This document shows, in pieces, positions 35,174-48,500 of a stretch of 64,000 bases of DNA (within the stretch, counting starts at the first letter, position 1; every line of letters begins with the position of its first letter). Both the position numbers and the translations under genes were made by a program. Source of the DNA: Gyromitra esculenta (Eukaryota; Ascomycota; Pezizomycetes; Pezizales; Discinaceae); the NCBI GenBank assembly GCA_038503075.1, contig JBCAML010000002.1:434001-498000 (forward strand). Reading direction: 5' to 3'. The notes below the pieces were generated by a model. The model ran no database searches, had not been told where the DNA came from, and was given only the letters and a program-made list of their open reading frames with translations.

Positions 35174-38100
35174 TGATAGCGGGTGGAGTTGTCAATTCGC
35201 TATGGTGATGTTCGTCATGGGGTTTTACCGTTGTTGGGTGGTGATCATGCCAATTAGCCTTGTGCCGAGGCTCGAATCCCAAAGGTTGCACCACACCCAA
35301 TCTTGTTGAAAATATGGCGGGATTGATTCTAATAGCAATCCTAGAGGTAAGTCAAACCGATTATGGATATGCACCTTGATCTATAACCGTTTCGCTAAGA
35401 CTTCTCTATTCGGTCCTTTAGAAGGTGGTAGGTACCATTATATTATCTTGAATTTGTAAAGGTTGTGATGTGTTATACTGGGCTGGTGCCACGGCACCGT
35501 ATACGAATGATCTATGTATTTATCGCTTGCAGCTGTTCATCCAAATCTGCCTAGTAAATGTCAATTCCTTTATTGATAGAAGCCTAAATATTGCGGAACT
35601 CGACTAGTCCTTATTTGTCTCGCTACTGCCCTTGATGTCTCGTGTAACGAAGATGGGTTGATTTTGTGACATGAGATGGGATGAAAATCAATAGTCGGGT
35701 GTAGGTAGCGTGAAAGTTGGGCATCCACTCCATCAGTAGTGGTATATGCTTCAGGATAATATCAACATTCTGTTTCGTAATATTCGCGTTAGTGTAACTA
35801 ATAGTTTACGCAGGTTAACCCACTTTCATATTCCCCCACAATGGTTTGGTCTCTGTTTTTCCATTAGGCAGTTTGAGTCACGCCATCCCGAGGACTTGGA
35901 TGCATGCACATGTACGTGTAAGGTACATGTAGAGAATGATTAGCGTTGAATTTCAGGGCTATGCAGCTATCCGAGAAACCTGCATCAATTAAGCTAGATA
36001 CAACCTTAGGTTATATGAGTTATAAGCGGTTTTCTGAGGGAAATATCATTACCTATAGAGCAAGACATGAGACGAGTGATGACGCATGAGTCGAGATATT
36101 TTATTCAAGCGCAATAAGATTGTAGCTTTATTTATGATGCGGGTTCCATGGCCCAGTGCTACCCGGAAGATCATGCTGGTGGGATTTGGTAGGTGGGAGG
36201 TACAGATGAACTTAGTAAAATTGTGCTAAGCAGCATAATTTTCGGTGATAAGCGTGTCTGAAGGTAGGCGGTTATTAAATTTTGCGCACCCTGTAGTACA
36301 TAGACGGATTCGGTCAAGCTCGGCGACCTCGGGCTGTTGGAAAGATCTCTCGGTTCTTCCAGCGAAGTTAAAACCCGGCCGCGCGGTAGAATTCGAAGCC
36401 TGGTAGAGGGAACTCCTATAAATTACTCGACGGCGCGTTTTGTTTTTTTCCGGCTGGTGGAACGCTATGAAAGGAAATGGGAAATAAGAACGGGTGAGGA
36501 GAATTGAACCGTTACACTGAAAAATTTCAAACGGGTGGATAAATAAGGTGCCTGCTCCTATTCTGGAGTACAGATTAGGTACAATGTTAGATTTAGTGGA
36601 GCGATAGGATCCATATTTGGTCGATCTTTATAACTACAGTTATGGAAGCAGTATGTAGTAATCAAATCAACTAGGGAATTTTTTTTTTGAAGTTTCATAG
36701 TATCTATCTACCTTCGAATGGATATGCATTTATCAAAAGCTAATGCAGTCTTTCTTCACAAACCAAATTGGGCTTAAAGGCACAGAAGAGAAGCTAGGTG
36801 TGTGTATTGCCATTTTCGAAATAGTTGTCTCCAGAAGACTGGCCCTCCCGGTTCCCCGGTAGTCGAGCTATTCGGATCTACAAGTCGAAAGTGGATTCTA
36901 AATTTCATTAAACGAAAGTCTCGTCTAGTTATCTGGGACTACTACTAGAGATTAACCGATAAGGCACCCTTCGATTGTAATATATTAAATGTGTTCTCGG
37001 TAACGAGGCCGGTCGATCGCTAATAAAAAAGAATACTTAACATTTTAATATAAGAGTCGTTTATTTGTTAATGTTATTGCACCTATTAAATTGTGTATCT
37101 TGCTATTATACTCTTTCTCTTGCTTAGTCTATGTTTTTCCGGTAGGCCGGAATATATAATTCTTATGCAGAGCTACTAAAATCCCGGATGCGATTGAGCT
37201 GCAGGCGAAATATCCGGTGGACAATATCCGTGACAGCGTGACAACTTGACAACCACACGCCAAAGTTTATTCATAGTGTTCTAACCTCTTAAACAATAGC
37301 CCTTGTTTCAATCTTCGAGGGCTCCACGGATATCTGCAAGGCCCTCCCGAGTAGGCGTGCCAATATCGAATTCTTGAAGGACGGCAGTTGAAACAGTTTT
37401 CTTGAAAAACAAAACAAAGAAGCCCACCGCCGTTGATAGCGAAACAGCAGGGTGACAGTCGATAGTTTCCACGTGCGAGATATTTGCCCCCCGTTCTCGA
37501 ACGGGTCCCGATCGATCTCAAATAGAGTTCCCCGATTGGCGCACATCCTGTTCAAAAATCATGGATCAAAATGGCTCTTGGAGCCCTGACTCGACTGAAC
37601 TGGCATATGAACGCAAGACAGCCCAGCGTTTCGGAAACCAGTGCGCTTTTCCGGACCCGTGAAACCACCAGCAACTTATCCAACCCCATTGACTATTAGA
37701 TATGTACCCCACAGCCCACCGCAAAAGAAATCTTTCATGCAGAACCTAGCGCTCGTAACGCTGGAGGATAGGAAGAAGACGAGGGCGAGGAAAAGAAGTG
37801 ATGTCGTGCAGACTGCTTATGTATGCTAGGGTGAATGACGAAACAACCAGCCCACATACGCAGAAGGAAAAAGAAAGTCCGAAGTATCATATTTTTGCTT
37901 TTTTTTCCCTTTTTTCCTGGGGGAAACCGTGGAGTGCATGAGGTGGAGACCGTCTCCGAGCTTTCTTCTCACATAAATCCTTGCAGTCCCACCCCTCACC
38001 CACCACACCCCCACAAAACGTCGGCTCGGATCTCATTCGACAGCATCGTCGATATCAAGGTACGGCTGTAGATTTGTGCACAAAATTAAGCCTGGACTTT

Positions 38101-38979
38101 ACATGCTACCTGGAGGGAATACCGGAAACCTCATGATGGGTTCCTTTCGCGTACACTAGGGCCGGTTAGCCGAGACCTCGCTTCAAGATCGTTTGAGCTG
38201 CCATGTCTTGTCGAGCATCATGAAGCCTGCCTTTTCTCCGGACTACTCACGGTGAAGCCGACGCTCATTTCGCTGCAGAACAGCTAGCGTCAGTGAGACG
38301 GTTGAGGTGCTGTCCATGCCGTATCGTATTGGTCTTCCTTCTCAACGTTGCACGCGCTTCGTAACCTATCCCTTAGGGTATCGTGACCGTAAATTATCGT
38401 GATCACGAGCAGAGAGGAGGTACAACAATGACTCGCCTTACATATGGCAATGCCATGTATACAATACATGTATATCTCCGCAGCCCCTCATTCGTCCTAG
38501 CCCCCCACAATCCCTCGCCGACGTCAGGTCTTGGAGATCCTCCTGAATCCTAAATTTGAATTCCACGTCGTTCCTTCTTACCATCCAGTTCCTTCTCTCA
38601 CGTTCAACCATACGTGAATCGTCACTCGCTGAGCACCCTGTTGGCTGTCAATTGCTGTGCCGAGCAAGTACATACCTTGTACATTGAAGCCTTGCTTACA
38701 TTTGAGAAGTGCTTCTGGTATTGCTGAATCTTATACGTGGGAGCTCTGGTTCGTCTGCGGCTTCTGCGCTTCTGCAAGAAACATTCGTTTTCCGTCCTGT
38801 ACAGCTCACCGAGCCCGGGTTTCAGTAATCAATTTGAGTATGCAGGGCTGACCCATCTAGCACGTGTAGTATAGTTGGGTTTTTATAAAAGGAGGAAGCG
38901 TCTCCATCAAGATAGCCAAAACAGTCGAACATTCACTAGGAAACCCAAATCTCCTTCAGTACATCTAACCCTGCCAAAT
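35174..38979. other. Gene-poor interval of 3.8 kb
   Basis: It lies between the HEM14 start and the LAMTOR5-like gene, so it must hold both promoters. It contains TACATGTA at 35924 (inside the 12-mer) and 38465. Short frames around 37289-37555 (minus) and 37573-37829 (plus) look partly protein-like but are not recognised. A (T)8 and pyrimidine-rich stretch is at about 37890-37920. No RNA gene was found. Confidence 0.55.
35921..35932 (+). promoter_or_regulatory. 12-mer AGGTACATGTAG, copy 4
   Basis: Fourth identical copy, about 750 bp upstream of the HEM14 start codon. ACATGTACGTGTA lies just before it. Function is unknown. Confidence 0.4.
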
Positions 38980-39462
38980 ATGGATCCTTCAGCAGTTACT
39001 AAATGGCTCGATGGCGTGTAAGATATCTAGTAATCTTCCATATGAACAGGACCGCAGGGCTTATTATGGTGATGGGATAGGATGTTGGCTTCAAATGTCA
39101 CGGGAGCTCTATTGATAGACGCGTCTACTGGACTTTGCCTTGGGGGTTAGTCTTGTTCACTCTGGCATGTGACTATAGCTCATGCTGATTGTTTATAGCA
39201 CGAGGAAAGGCAACAGAGGAGGATGCAACTTATATTACAGTTGCTTCGCGTGCGGCTCTCGATCGAAAAGGTGTCGGTGCCGTTGCATATAAGGATAGGT
39301 ACGCACATCACTGTCTAATGGCAGGAGAATTGGAGGGCTTCCATGATTCTAATAGACCACCACCACTACAGCAAAGTAATTCTTCGGAAAGGAGGGACGG
39401 GAGTTTTAGTGGCTGTTTTTAAGGAGAAGGATTCACTCGAAGAATCACCAGATGAACTATAA
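38980..39462 (+). CDS. LAMTOR5-like Ragulator/EGO subunit (roadblock fold)
   Basis: A four-exon gene assembled by eye: 38980-39017, 39081-39145, 39199-39298, 39372-39462, giving 97 residues; introns of 63, 53 and 73 bp with GTAAGA, GTTAGT and GTACGC donors. The joined protein reads SNVTGALLIDASTGLCLGARG, then ATYITVASRAALDRKG, and ends KVILRKGGTGVLVAVFKEKD. That is the strand-helix-strand order and size (91 residues in human) of LAMTOR5/HBXIP. In animals the Ragulator anchors Rag GTPases on the lysosome for TORC1 amino-acid sensing; the fungal equivalent sits on the vacuole. The last acceptor was chosen at 39371 because the alternative at about 39357 keeps the frame open but replaces the conserved C-terminal strands with a non-homologous Ser/Arg-rich end. 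Confidence 0.75.
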
Positions 39463-42400
39463 TAATTGGTAGAGCTAGAGGCTTTGATTCCTCGATTTCT
39501 ATTGCTTCGTTCTGGGGTTGGTCATGCTTGGTGTCGGGGAGCTCGCGGGGTTTCGAAATTTCTCTTTACTCTTTTTTACTTAGGGCTCGAATCAATAGAG
39601 GGTGTTCATCTCAATACAATTTATCAATCTTCTGCTTTCTAATTGGTCGAAAAATAATTTTGTCTGTATGCTAAGGAGGCATTAGGGAAGGATCGTGATG
39701 AAATTGATCTCCCATCAACATACTCAAGTAGGCAGTCTGACTCTAGATCTCTGGAAAATAATGCCTCATCGTAGCACATACCACCCAGATCGCATACCAA
39801 AAAGCCATGAAGGCATGCCAAAACCCTGATAACCTAGCCTAATGTTAGTATACCCGCGTTTCAAACGACTGAATTCAAGAAAACACTTATCTTCACACCC
39901 AGTTCTAATTGGAATGCATGCAGGATTCTTCTTCCCCTTATACGCGGTCACAGATTTACTTTTTGCTGCCTTGGAGATCTTAGCCTCACCAGTCGTTTCG
40001 GCACATTTTACGATGTCGGGAAAGTAATAATCGGACGAGGATTCCTGCAATCAGCCCTTTTCAGTGAGAGGTAGGGTTACTACACATGGTGGCGATGAAG
40101 TACCCCTGGGATCGAGTCTGGCAGGAGAGCCTAGAATACTGCAGAGTATGATCGGGAGGCTCCAGCTCTTCCATGTGCGAGAAAGATTGTCGATCCATTT
40201 TGATGCGGGGGTTATTGGCTGCAAATATGCAGAACACTTTTTGCCTATCTGTATCCATCTCCATCACATTTCTTCTCTTGGGCTACGTAGGTAGTGCAGG
40301 CACTTCTTCTCATCGAGGGAATGTGGGTTAGCTAGACAGCTTGTTTTTGAGAATATTTAAGGACTGACAGCCTCTAGGCTTAATCTAGAAACTGTCCACA
40401 GGCCTACTGGTATAGCAAATACCCAACCATGTACTTAATCGGTCACGAGTAACTGCACATGACTGTCAAAACACCGATTCGCCGGTTGCTGAAACTCGTG
40501 GTTGACTGCAACCCTATAAAATGAGGCTTATAGATTCCCCACACACTGAAATCTGGGGTTCTGGTTTCTCCGCACCCCTCCTCGTTGCACAAACTATAGA
40601 ATATAATAATCCGGGTCCGGTCGTACCAAGTCTGGAACAGTGTACATAGCAAAGAGCCTGAATTGGCTGCAGCTTTTTTGTTTTGGCTGGCCCTACATAT
40701 CTACGTTATGCAAGGAAGATTGCGGTTGGCCTTACCCGTAATTACGGGATGCAGCCATTGACACATTTCTTCTGGATACGATACGACCTCCCACAAGTAA
40801 TTGGCCGAAATTCTTGGTTTTGGGTTACCTCCACGGGTGGTTGGATCGACGAACCGTATCGTGTGATAGGCACAGGAGAAGTTTGCTACACTTGATCGGT
40901 GTTTTCGGGCCGTACTCAGGGGTAAAGGGTATGAGATCGTTGAGATCGACTGTAAGGCCAGAGAAAGAACGAGCGGAACATCCTTGTGTCCGATCAATGT
41001 GCTTCACGGGTAATCACTCGGCTGTACCACTTCCTGCACAGAGCTTAGTTATCAAGAATATCCCGCGGAAGAATTGGGCTTATGAGTGACGCAGTCAAAA
41101 ACTCGGAGTTTGAGGGTTTGGTTTGCCGCAATTGGTATGAGAACGGCAAATAAACACATGTCTCGCACTGCGGACGGATCAGAAGCATCGAAGTTCAGAA
41201 TAGGTGAAATTCACACATATACATACTAAACTGCCTCGCTAAAAGGATATGTTCGGGTAAGGTATATGTGTATGTGGTTTTAAATCGACCGTCTTAAAAC
41301 CAGTGAAACATCGGAACAACCCGCCTAACCACTTATTCCCCTCTTAGATATGGAAATTTTCATTTAAGTATTCCGATCCTGTCCGTCCACGGCTTATTAG
41401 CGAGATAGTACAGCACATCTCATAACAGCCTTAGGTCAAGAAAGCTATCACGCCATAGCTCGGAGAGAATCCGGGAGCGATGTTACGTTGGTGCTAGAAC
41501 CGAGTTCGCATATATCTTGCCCGCGCGAAAGCCAACCGAAACCAACAACTATTTGGAATTGGTATGAAACTCGACGTCTGCAAAAAATTGTTTGATTTGT
41601 GCATTTGGTGTTTATGTGTAAGCTGCATGTAGTAGCGATTACTTTGGATGTTCTATCCTAGTATGTGTACGTGTGCGCACTCCACTGATAGATGCGCTCG
41701 TTTTAGCGAGGTATAGAGGTAGAGAAAGCGCTCACAGCTTATCAAACGCGTTTTTTTTAAATAGAAGATTTGTAAAGGTACACACATGTACCTGTATATT
41801 TGTCCTATGGAAATCTCGGAACTATGTCCACAGATTATAAAATCTGCAATATTAAATTTTCTCTCGGATTTTGGGATTGAATTAGGATATATAAACTCGG
41901 GTCTAGCCAGGGTTTTTTGTCTTGATAAGTTTGCGCAAGCTGTGACTAAAATAAAATGCAGCTATATGTATAAATTCTTTAAATTGATCGTTCATCATAT
42001 ATATTTCCTCTGATATGTAGTAGTGACCTGGCTACGTGTGGTAACTTTAAATACATGTACCTGTAGTTACTGCTTAGTACCGCATTTAGCTTCATACCAG
42101 CAGCTCCTATGGGGCCGAGTATAGATCTACATGTGGTACTAGCTGGGGAGAGCTTAGTGGATATTCGATTACAAGGTGCTAGAGTCTCGCTGGCACTCAT
42201 GGAGATCTTTTTCTTCCGTTTAACATTTATAGTAGTAGATTCTCTGGATACTGCTTCAGGAAGTAGGTTTGAGTTGTCTTTGCTGCCGAGGACTAATACA
42301 TGGAGCAATCAGCCAGTAGCTGATTTTCTGTGAAGATATTGGTTCTGTGGCTGTACTTTCATTAAGGGTTTCAGCAATGTAAGTAAGGATTTGGATTTAC

Positions 42401-42990
42401 CTTGTATACTAAACAGCCTTTGCAATTGGAATGAATACCGTTTTTACTAGAAGCGTTGTCAATATCAGGTGTGCCTTCTAGTAGGGTTTATGTACTACTT
42501 CTCGTGTCTGTGAGATTGGTCGGATGGCTACGTGTGCTCTTAGCTGTAGATACGATAGCTTGGCCGAGTTTGATGATTCGGGTGGCGGAGGATTCTTATG
42601 GGGCTCTCTAAGACACGGATATCAGAAACAAGAACGCCATCTCAAACGCGATATTGCGTGAGACGCGTTTCCTTGTCAACCAAAACGCGCCAACCCCACC
42701 TTCGTAACCCTAGCCCAGATGCTGCGAGACGCCATATCAGGCCAGCCAAGCCTCCACAATGCCAAGATTTCGCGGGCTATTAGCTCTAATAGGCTAGTCT
42801 ACGGCCAAACAGCAGGAAAAAAAATTTACATAAGAAGTTTTTCAAGGGTTTTTCTTCCTCTCGTCTCTTCTTCTTCCCTTCGTGCTCCTCTTCTACTTTC
42901 CTCCCTTTCGCATCTCTTTTCCTTATCCCTTCAGCCTTTGTACGAATTCACGATCAGATAATCTCAATCGTTTCATACAAACCTGAAAAT
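39463..42990. other. Gene-poor interval of 3.5 kb before the FKBP gene
   Basis: No credible coding region was found. Frames of 60-110 codons occur on both strands but conflict and have no motifs. One TACATGTA palindrome lies at 42052, and ACATGTACCTGTA occurs both there and near 41787. The right end carries the FKBP promoter. Confidence 0.55.
42840..42955 (+). promoter_or_regulatory. Pyrimidine-rich tract upstream of the FKBP gene
   Basis: About 115 bases strongly biased to T and C end 35 bp before the FKBP start codon. CT-rich blocks of this kind mark core promoters and transcription starts of well-expressed filamentous fungal genes, so the transcription start is probably here. Confidence 0.5.
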
Positions 42991-44615
42991 ATGCCTCTAC
43001 TTCCTGTTGCCGTCTGGGGTCTGCAGGTCTCGACCGAGGATGGAATCGTCCCTGCTATTTCAGACATTCCTGCTACTGTAAGTTTTACCTTTAAGATGGT
43101 GTTTTTATTAGATGTAAAATTGAGTAGAATTAAGAGACTGACTATTATAGTTCCGTATTACTATGGCGGCTCTTGACCCTGCAGCAAAGCCAAAAGATGA
43201 TAAGCAGCCAATGCGCGCTACGTTGAAGCTTATGCGTCGTCCTCTTGAGAATCCAGAGTTCGATGACGAGGAATCTGAGGAGCCCGAGGACGACGAGTCC
43301 GAAGATGAAGCACCAGTCAAGGAAGTAAAGGGCAAGGGATCTAAGAAGGATGCTGCTCCTGCTAAGAAGGGCAAGGCTGCCGCCGAGGACAAAATGGACG
43401 TTGAAGAGGACGAGGACGAGGAAGATGAAGATGAAGACGAAGACGAGCACGAGGTTGAGGAGTTCACCATATGTACCCTGGATTCTGATAGGGTAAGTTC
43501 TCTCTTGCAAAAGCATCGCAATTTTCATATTGGAGCACGATAGTAATAGCTTTCTTCAGCACTACCAACAAGCTCTTGACATCACTATTGGTGAGGACGA
43601 GGAATGCTACTTCAAAGTTATTGGAAACTACGATATTTCTCTTACCGGGAACTATGTTGTAGCCTCCAACGAAACTGGTAATGATGACTACAGTGAATCC
43701 GAGTCGGACGAAGACTACGACCTTTCTCCTAGCGAAGACGAGTTGAACCTTTACGGCGAGGGGTCTGAGTCAGATGATCTTGATGATCTCGAGGATCCCC
43801 GTATCCAGGAGATTGCCACTGACGAGGAGACTGAACCCAAGCCTGCCGAAAAGAAGTCTGACAAGAAAGCCGATAAAAAGTCTCTGAAGCGTGCCGCCGA
43901 GGAATCCGAGGGTGAGGACCTTACCCTTGATGACTTGATTGCCAAGTCTAAAGAAGTCATAGAAGCAGCTGCAACACCCGAGAAGAAGCTTTCTAAGAAG
44001 CAGCTCAAGAAACTTAAGGCCAACGACGGAAAGGCCGTCGACGCGACCGCTGAGGCCAAGGCTAAGAAGGTCCAATTCGCCAAGGAGCTTGAGCAGGGCC
44101 CGACCCCATCACCTGCGACAGACAAAAAAGTAAAGGAGAAAAAGCCTGAAGCTAAGAAACCCGAGACCAAGAAGCCCGAAGCCGCTGGGAAGTCGTCGAA
44201 AGTTGTCCAAGGTATTACCATCATGGATAGCAAGATTGGAGCAGGACCTGCTGCCAAGAGGGGTAACAAGCTCTCCATGCGTTACATCGGGAAACTTGAG
44301 AATGGAAAGGTCTTCGATAGTAATACCAAGGGAAAGCCATTCACCTTTTCCCTTGGCAAGGGTGAGGTTATCAAGGGTTGGGATGTTGGTCTTGAGGGTA
44401 TGCAAGTTGGTGGTGAGAGGCGGTTGAAGATCCCAGCCGCTAGCGCCTATGGAAAGAAAGCTCTTCCTGATATCCCGGCGAACAGTACTTTGATCTTTGA
44501 TGGTACGTTTATCTCCTGATATACTATTTTTCGGAGGATTCAGATGTTCGTTTGTCCTGATAGCCTTGCTAACGTCATATGTGTGCGAATAGTCAAGCTG
44601 ATCGAGATTAAATAA
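42991..44615 (+). CDS. Nuclear FK506-binding peptidyl-prolyl isomerase (Fpr3/Fpr4 type)
   Basis: Exons 42991-43077, 43151-43492, 43560-44502 and 44593-44615, joined in frame to 464 residues. The N-terminal part ([50 protein letters not shown]) is a nucleoplasmin-like fold interrupted by an acidic loop; a second acidic stretch and a long Lys/Glu/Ala-rich basic region follow. The last 110 residues are a complete FKBP domain with [53 protein letters not shown] and a final LIFDVKLIEIK; the last seven residues come from a 23-base terminal exon. Such proteins are nucleolar or chromatin histone chaperones that isomerise prolines in histone tails. The aromatic pocket residues Tyr, Phe and Trp are kept, so it should bind FK506-like drugs. 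Confidence 0.93.
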
Positions 44616-45522
44616 ACAACTCATTCAAAAACACAGACTCATCGATAATTACTCTGCCGAACATGTAGAGAACTGTATATTTAAACTGCGCCCCGAGATA
44701 TCTGTTTTCTTTTCCAAAATTCATTAGCTCTTCATGTACTCCTAAAAAGTTTCCTTATGTTTTTCTCGTCAACCCATTGTGATTCTCCCTACCATTTCTT
44801 TCCCCTTTTGGTATTAGTGTCATGCAGTCAATTGGAGAAGAAGAAATAGGGTGAAAGGCTTTGATGTCAATTGATTAAATTTCATTTGATCAGAGTTTCT
44901 TGCTTTCCCATCATATGCGCGAAACAAAGTCCATTTTTCCATTACCCGAGGAGTGTTTCCATCCGGTATATTACTGTTACTATGGGAGTTTGTGCTGGTT
45001 CGCGCGATTCGTGACGGATGCCCTTGGGATCTAACGATATAGGAATTGAGTGAGCTAGAGCTGTTCGGACGTTTCATTGTGCTGGTCATGCAGAAGCACC
45101 GGCGAAGAAGGCTATAGTGCGAGACCATGGTGCGAGGCCCTCGATTTAATCATTCCATGGATTCTGCCTTATCACTCGGTGTAGTTTAGTCGTCGATTTA
45201 ATCTTAATGGTCGACTATTTGTTCGAGATCGCGAGATCCTACGCAGCTAAGGCCGACGTCCCGTGGAATGGATGGGCTTCGATTGTCCTACAATTAAAGA
45301 AATATTATCTTGCACTACGACATAACCTCGCCAACATCCTCCATCTATTGATATCTTTTTTTTTTTTTTTTTGAAAACAGCCACAAATATTACGATGTTC
45401 AGAAAGTAAGAAATCTTTTCATACTTTGATTTGATATAGACATGGAACGAGAGAACATAATCTGACTCTTGCCATATCTTCAAGTGGACCAATACCTACC
45501 GCCACCTCTCTCGCCTAGTGAA
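44616..45522. other. Spacer between FKBP and METTL3-like genes
   Basis: 907 bases holding the FKBP 3' region and the METTL3 promoter. A poly-T run lies at about 45357-45372. A 102-codon frame on the minus strand (45128-44820) has no recognised motif and is not called. Confidence 0.55.
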
Positions 45523-48500
45523 ATGGTAGACCGCGTGTCGTTGCGGAAACCTCCATACTCTGTTGGGATGGTTGATGGCTCTGTGATCAATACATGTAAT
45601 AAGCTGCCACCATCTTATCAATTAACTTTTGCCGTGGAGAATCTAGCGATGCATAATGGAGGCGCAGCGGAGCTGAGTACAAGCAGCCCTCAGGTTACCC
45701 TAAAGGACGACGAAGGCCCTCTTAGGGGCACTAGAGTAGATAGAGGTCATATTACCAATAACCTCTGTCACTACAAGCCATTACATGCTGATAGAGCGCA
45801 TCACTACTACCAGCCAGAATATGTGACAGGGGTTTGTCTCCACCCATCGCATAAGAATGGGTTTCTTAGCTCCTGCCAAGAGAAGGAATATGAGGCCGAC
45901 AGCCAAATATTCGAGACGGGGCAGGGGTTTGTCAATTTTGTTGCTGCAAAACGGTCGTGGGTTGGAAGCAGGATGGCTGAATATAATGGGGAACCTGCCT
46001 CTAGCCACGGGAACACGGGAGTCAAACACAACCACCGCCCTGGAACCAAACGGCCACACATCACAAATCAAACCAGGGCCAGCTTAGCGTTCGTCAACGA
46101 AAGAATTCATTCATTGAGTGGTGATTTGATATTGGGCGCAGGTCACTGCTGCTTAAACACCAACCACACCTCTCTCGACAACAACGCCTACTTCACCAAC
46201 ATCAACCCCACATCTTTCAGTGGTTCCTCTCCGCCAGAGGGTAATCAAGGGCTCGTTAGCAGTTCCGTACAGCATAAAAATCGCGTACCTGTTGACGACC
46301 CTAGTAGCCATTTGCAAGACCGCAGTCCCGCACAAATTACTGGTCCAGTCCATCCATTGAATAACCGTCTCAAGACTATCAAAGGGTTTCATAATCTGCA
46401 GAGCCATAGCTCGGCCTTCGGGCCTTCAACAAAAACTAGTTCTACGCTGATCAGCGAAGTCGGAAGTTCAGTTGACGCCAGTTCCAAATCAGCCTCTTGC
46501 CATTTTCGTTCACTAGACAGTTCAGCACCTATGGGCTCTCGCAGCCTGCGGCGGAGCGATGATCGTGTCGTTATTGATGAGTACACACGTTTAATGTACA
46601 ACATCAGCGTAAGGGAAAAAAATGCTAGACAAGATTATGAGAATGGCACAGCACTACCGAGGAACGACAATGATGCATTGATCGAAATTCCCGGTCCTAA
46701 ATCCAAATATCCTCGTTGGCGTTTTGGGGAGACTTCCTCTGCTCCGCCTCCTCCGCCTCCTCCTCCACCTCCGTATGAGGAGGTCTTTTTCCGCGAAGGT
46801 AGGAATGAAGAGAATACTACCACCATTTGTTTAGTCACTTCATTAAATATTTCCTCCGTAATTCTACTTCATTTGATAAACTTGCCCGTATTAACGCATT
46901 CTCCCTCACAGATCTCAAGCCAGCTGACATCCCACACTGCTCACATATCTTGAAGGGACGCTGCAAACAGGCGACAAGGAGGGATGTGGAATGTCCGGAT
47001 AAAATTCACTTCAAACGTATGATGCATGCGTATACCGACATAAGGCTGGGAGATTGCTCCTTTCTGGACTCCTGTGATATGATGGATAGGTGTCCATATG
47101 TTCATTATTCGACCGAACTTCCCAAGGGCTACCTCGATATGCTGGCAGAGAAAAATAAAAAGTCTCTGCAAAAGGGAGTAACTGGCATGGAAACGCTTGC
47201 AGACGATGAGGGCCCAATGGAAGTGAAGATTAAAGGAAAGGTACGTCGTTCTGGGATTGGCGCACTGGTAGCATGGTGAAATAATCACTAACTTATCGCA
47301 GGCATCGGAGAAATCGAGTCCGAGTGTCCCTCCTCCTCAGTGGATTAGATGTGACATTAGACAGCTAGATCTAAGTCTACTGGGAAAGTTCGGCGCTGTC
47401 ATGGCAGATCGTAAGTCCTCCATCTATAGAACTCCCAGCTATTCCTATTAACATACTCTGATCATAGCACCATGGGATATTCGGATGACTGTCAGTATTT
47501 CAATTTAACCCCATTAGTGTTATGGTTTTAGTAAATTTGTACTAATTGTTGTCTACATGTAGCTTCCCTATGGCACTGTTCCCGATCAAGCCATCGTCGA
47601 TCTCCCCTTCAAGGATCTTCAGGATGAAGGTGTATTTTTCCTATGGTGCACTGCGAGGGCTATCGATACCGGCCATGCTTGCTTGAGGGCATGGGGATAT
47701 GAATTCTCTGATGAGATCGCCTGGGTCAAGATTGACCATCTCAACCGCCTAATTTCTGTTGGCAGAACTGGCCACTGGCTCAATCATACGATGGAACATT
47801 GCCTCGTCGGGATTAAGGGAGATCCGAAATGGCTCAGGAGGGGAACTGACACTGATGTGATTGTGTCGCAGCCAAGAGCAACTAGCCACAAACCTGACGA
47901 GGTAAGTCTTCCGAGTGATATATTGTGACTCAAAGACCTATCGGCTGACAGTAACTGTGAAGATCTATGGTTTGATCGAGCGTCTTGTAGGGCCAGATGT
48001 GAGAAAACTGGAGCTCTTCGGCAGGGAGCACAATATCCGCCCGGGATGGCTCAGTACATCTCCCCCTTCTAACTTTCTCACAAACAAACAAACGCTAATA
48101 CCCAGCAGCACTTGGAAACCAGCTCGCTAACACTTATATCCACGAAGAGAGCTTGAAAAAGAGCCTGGGACAAGAGCTTGCTTGTCATGGCAGTTCTTAC
48201 GCCTACAATCCTGACTGGAACCCTTGGGCGCAAGGGTTTACCCGCTATGGATATGGCGAGATACAGGACTGGCGCGTGGAGCGGAAGATCGCCGCTCATA
48301 AAATCAGCATCAGCAGAAGGGCTAGTAGGGAAGCTCGTGGCGGTAACCGCGGGGGTAGTAATATGCGTGGGAGAAAAACTGAGTCTAGCAGCATCACCAC
48401 TAGACAAGACAGCCCACCAGCTGATTTTCACAAGAACGCTGAAGATGATGGAAACCGCGACCACCCGATCCCTTCCGTGGGCGATGGAGCCTCCGACAAC

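Noticed and set aside
35255..35305. tRNA-like T-loop string GGCTCGAATCCC
   Set aside because: The flanking bases do not form a T-stem, and no acceptor or anticodon stem can be drawn.
37573..37829. Plus-strand Lys/Arg-rich small frames, and the overlapping region of a minus-strand frame at 37289-37555
   Set aside because: Protein-like stretches fall in different frames and cannot be linked by a convincing intron; not recognised.
42545..42600. String CTTGGCCGAGTTTGATGATTCGGGTGG resembling a Leu/Ser tRNA D-arm
   Set aside because: No T-arm with GGTTCRA follows within tRNA length and no acceptor stem pairs.
44820..45128. 102-codon minus-strand frame between FKBP and METTL3-like genes
   Set aside because: Ser/Asn/Thr-rich with no motif; length is within chance expectation for this spacer.
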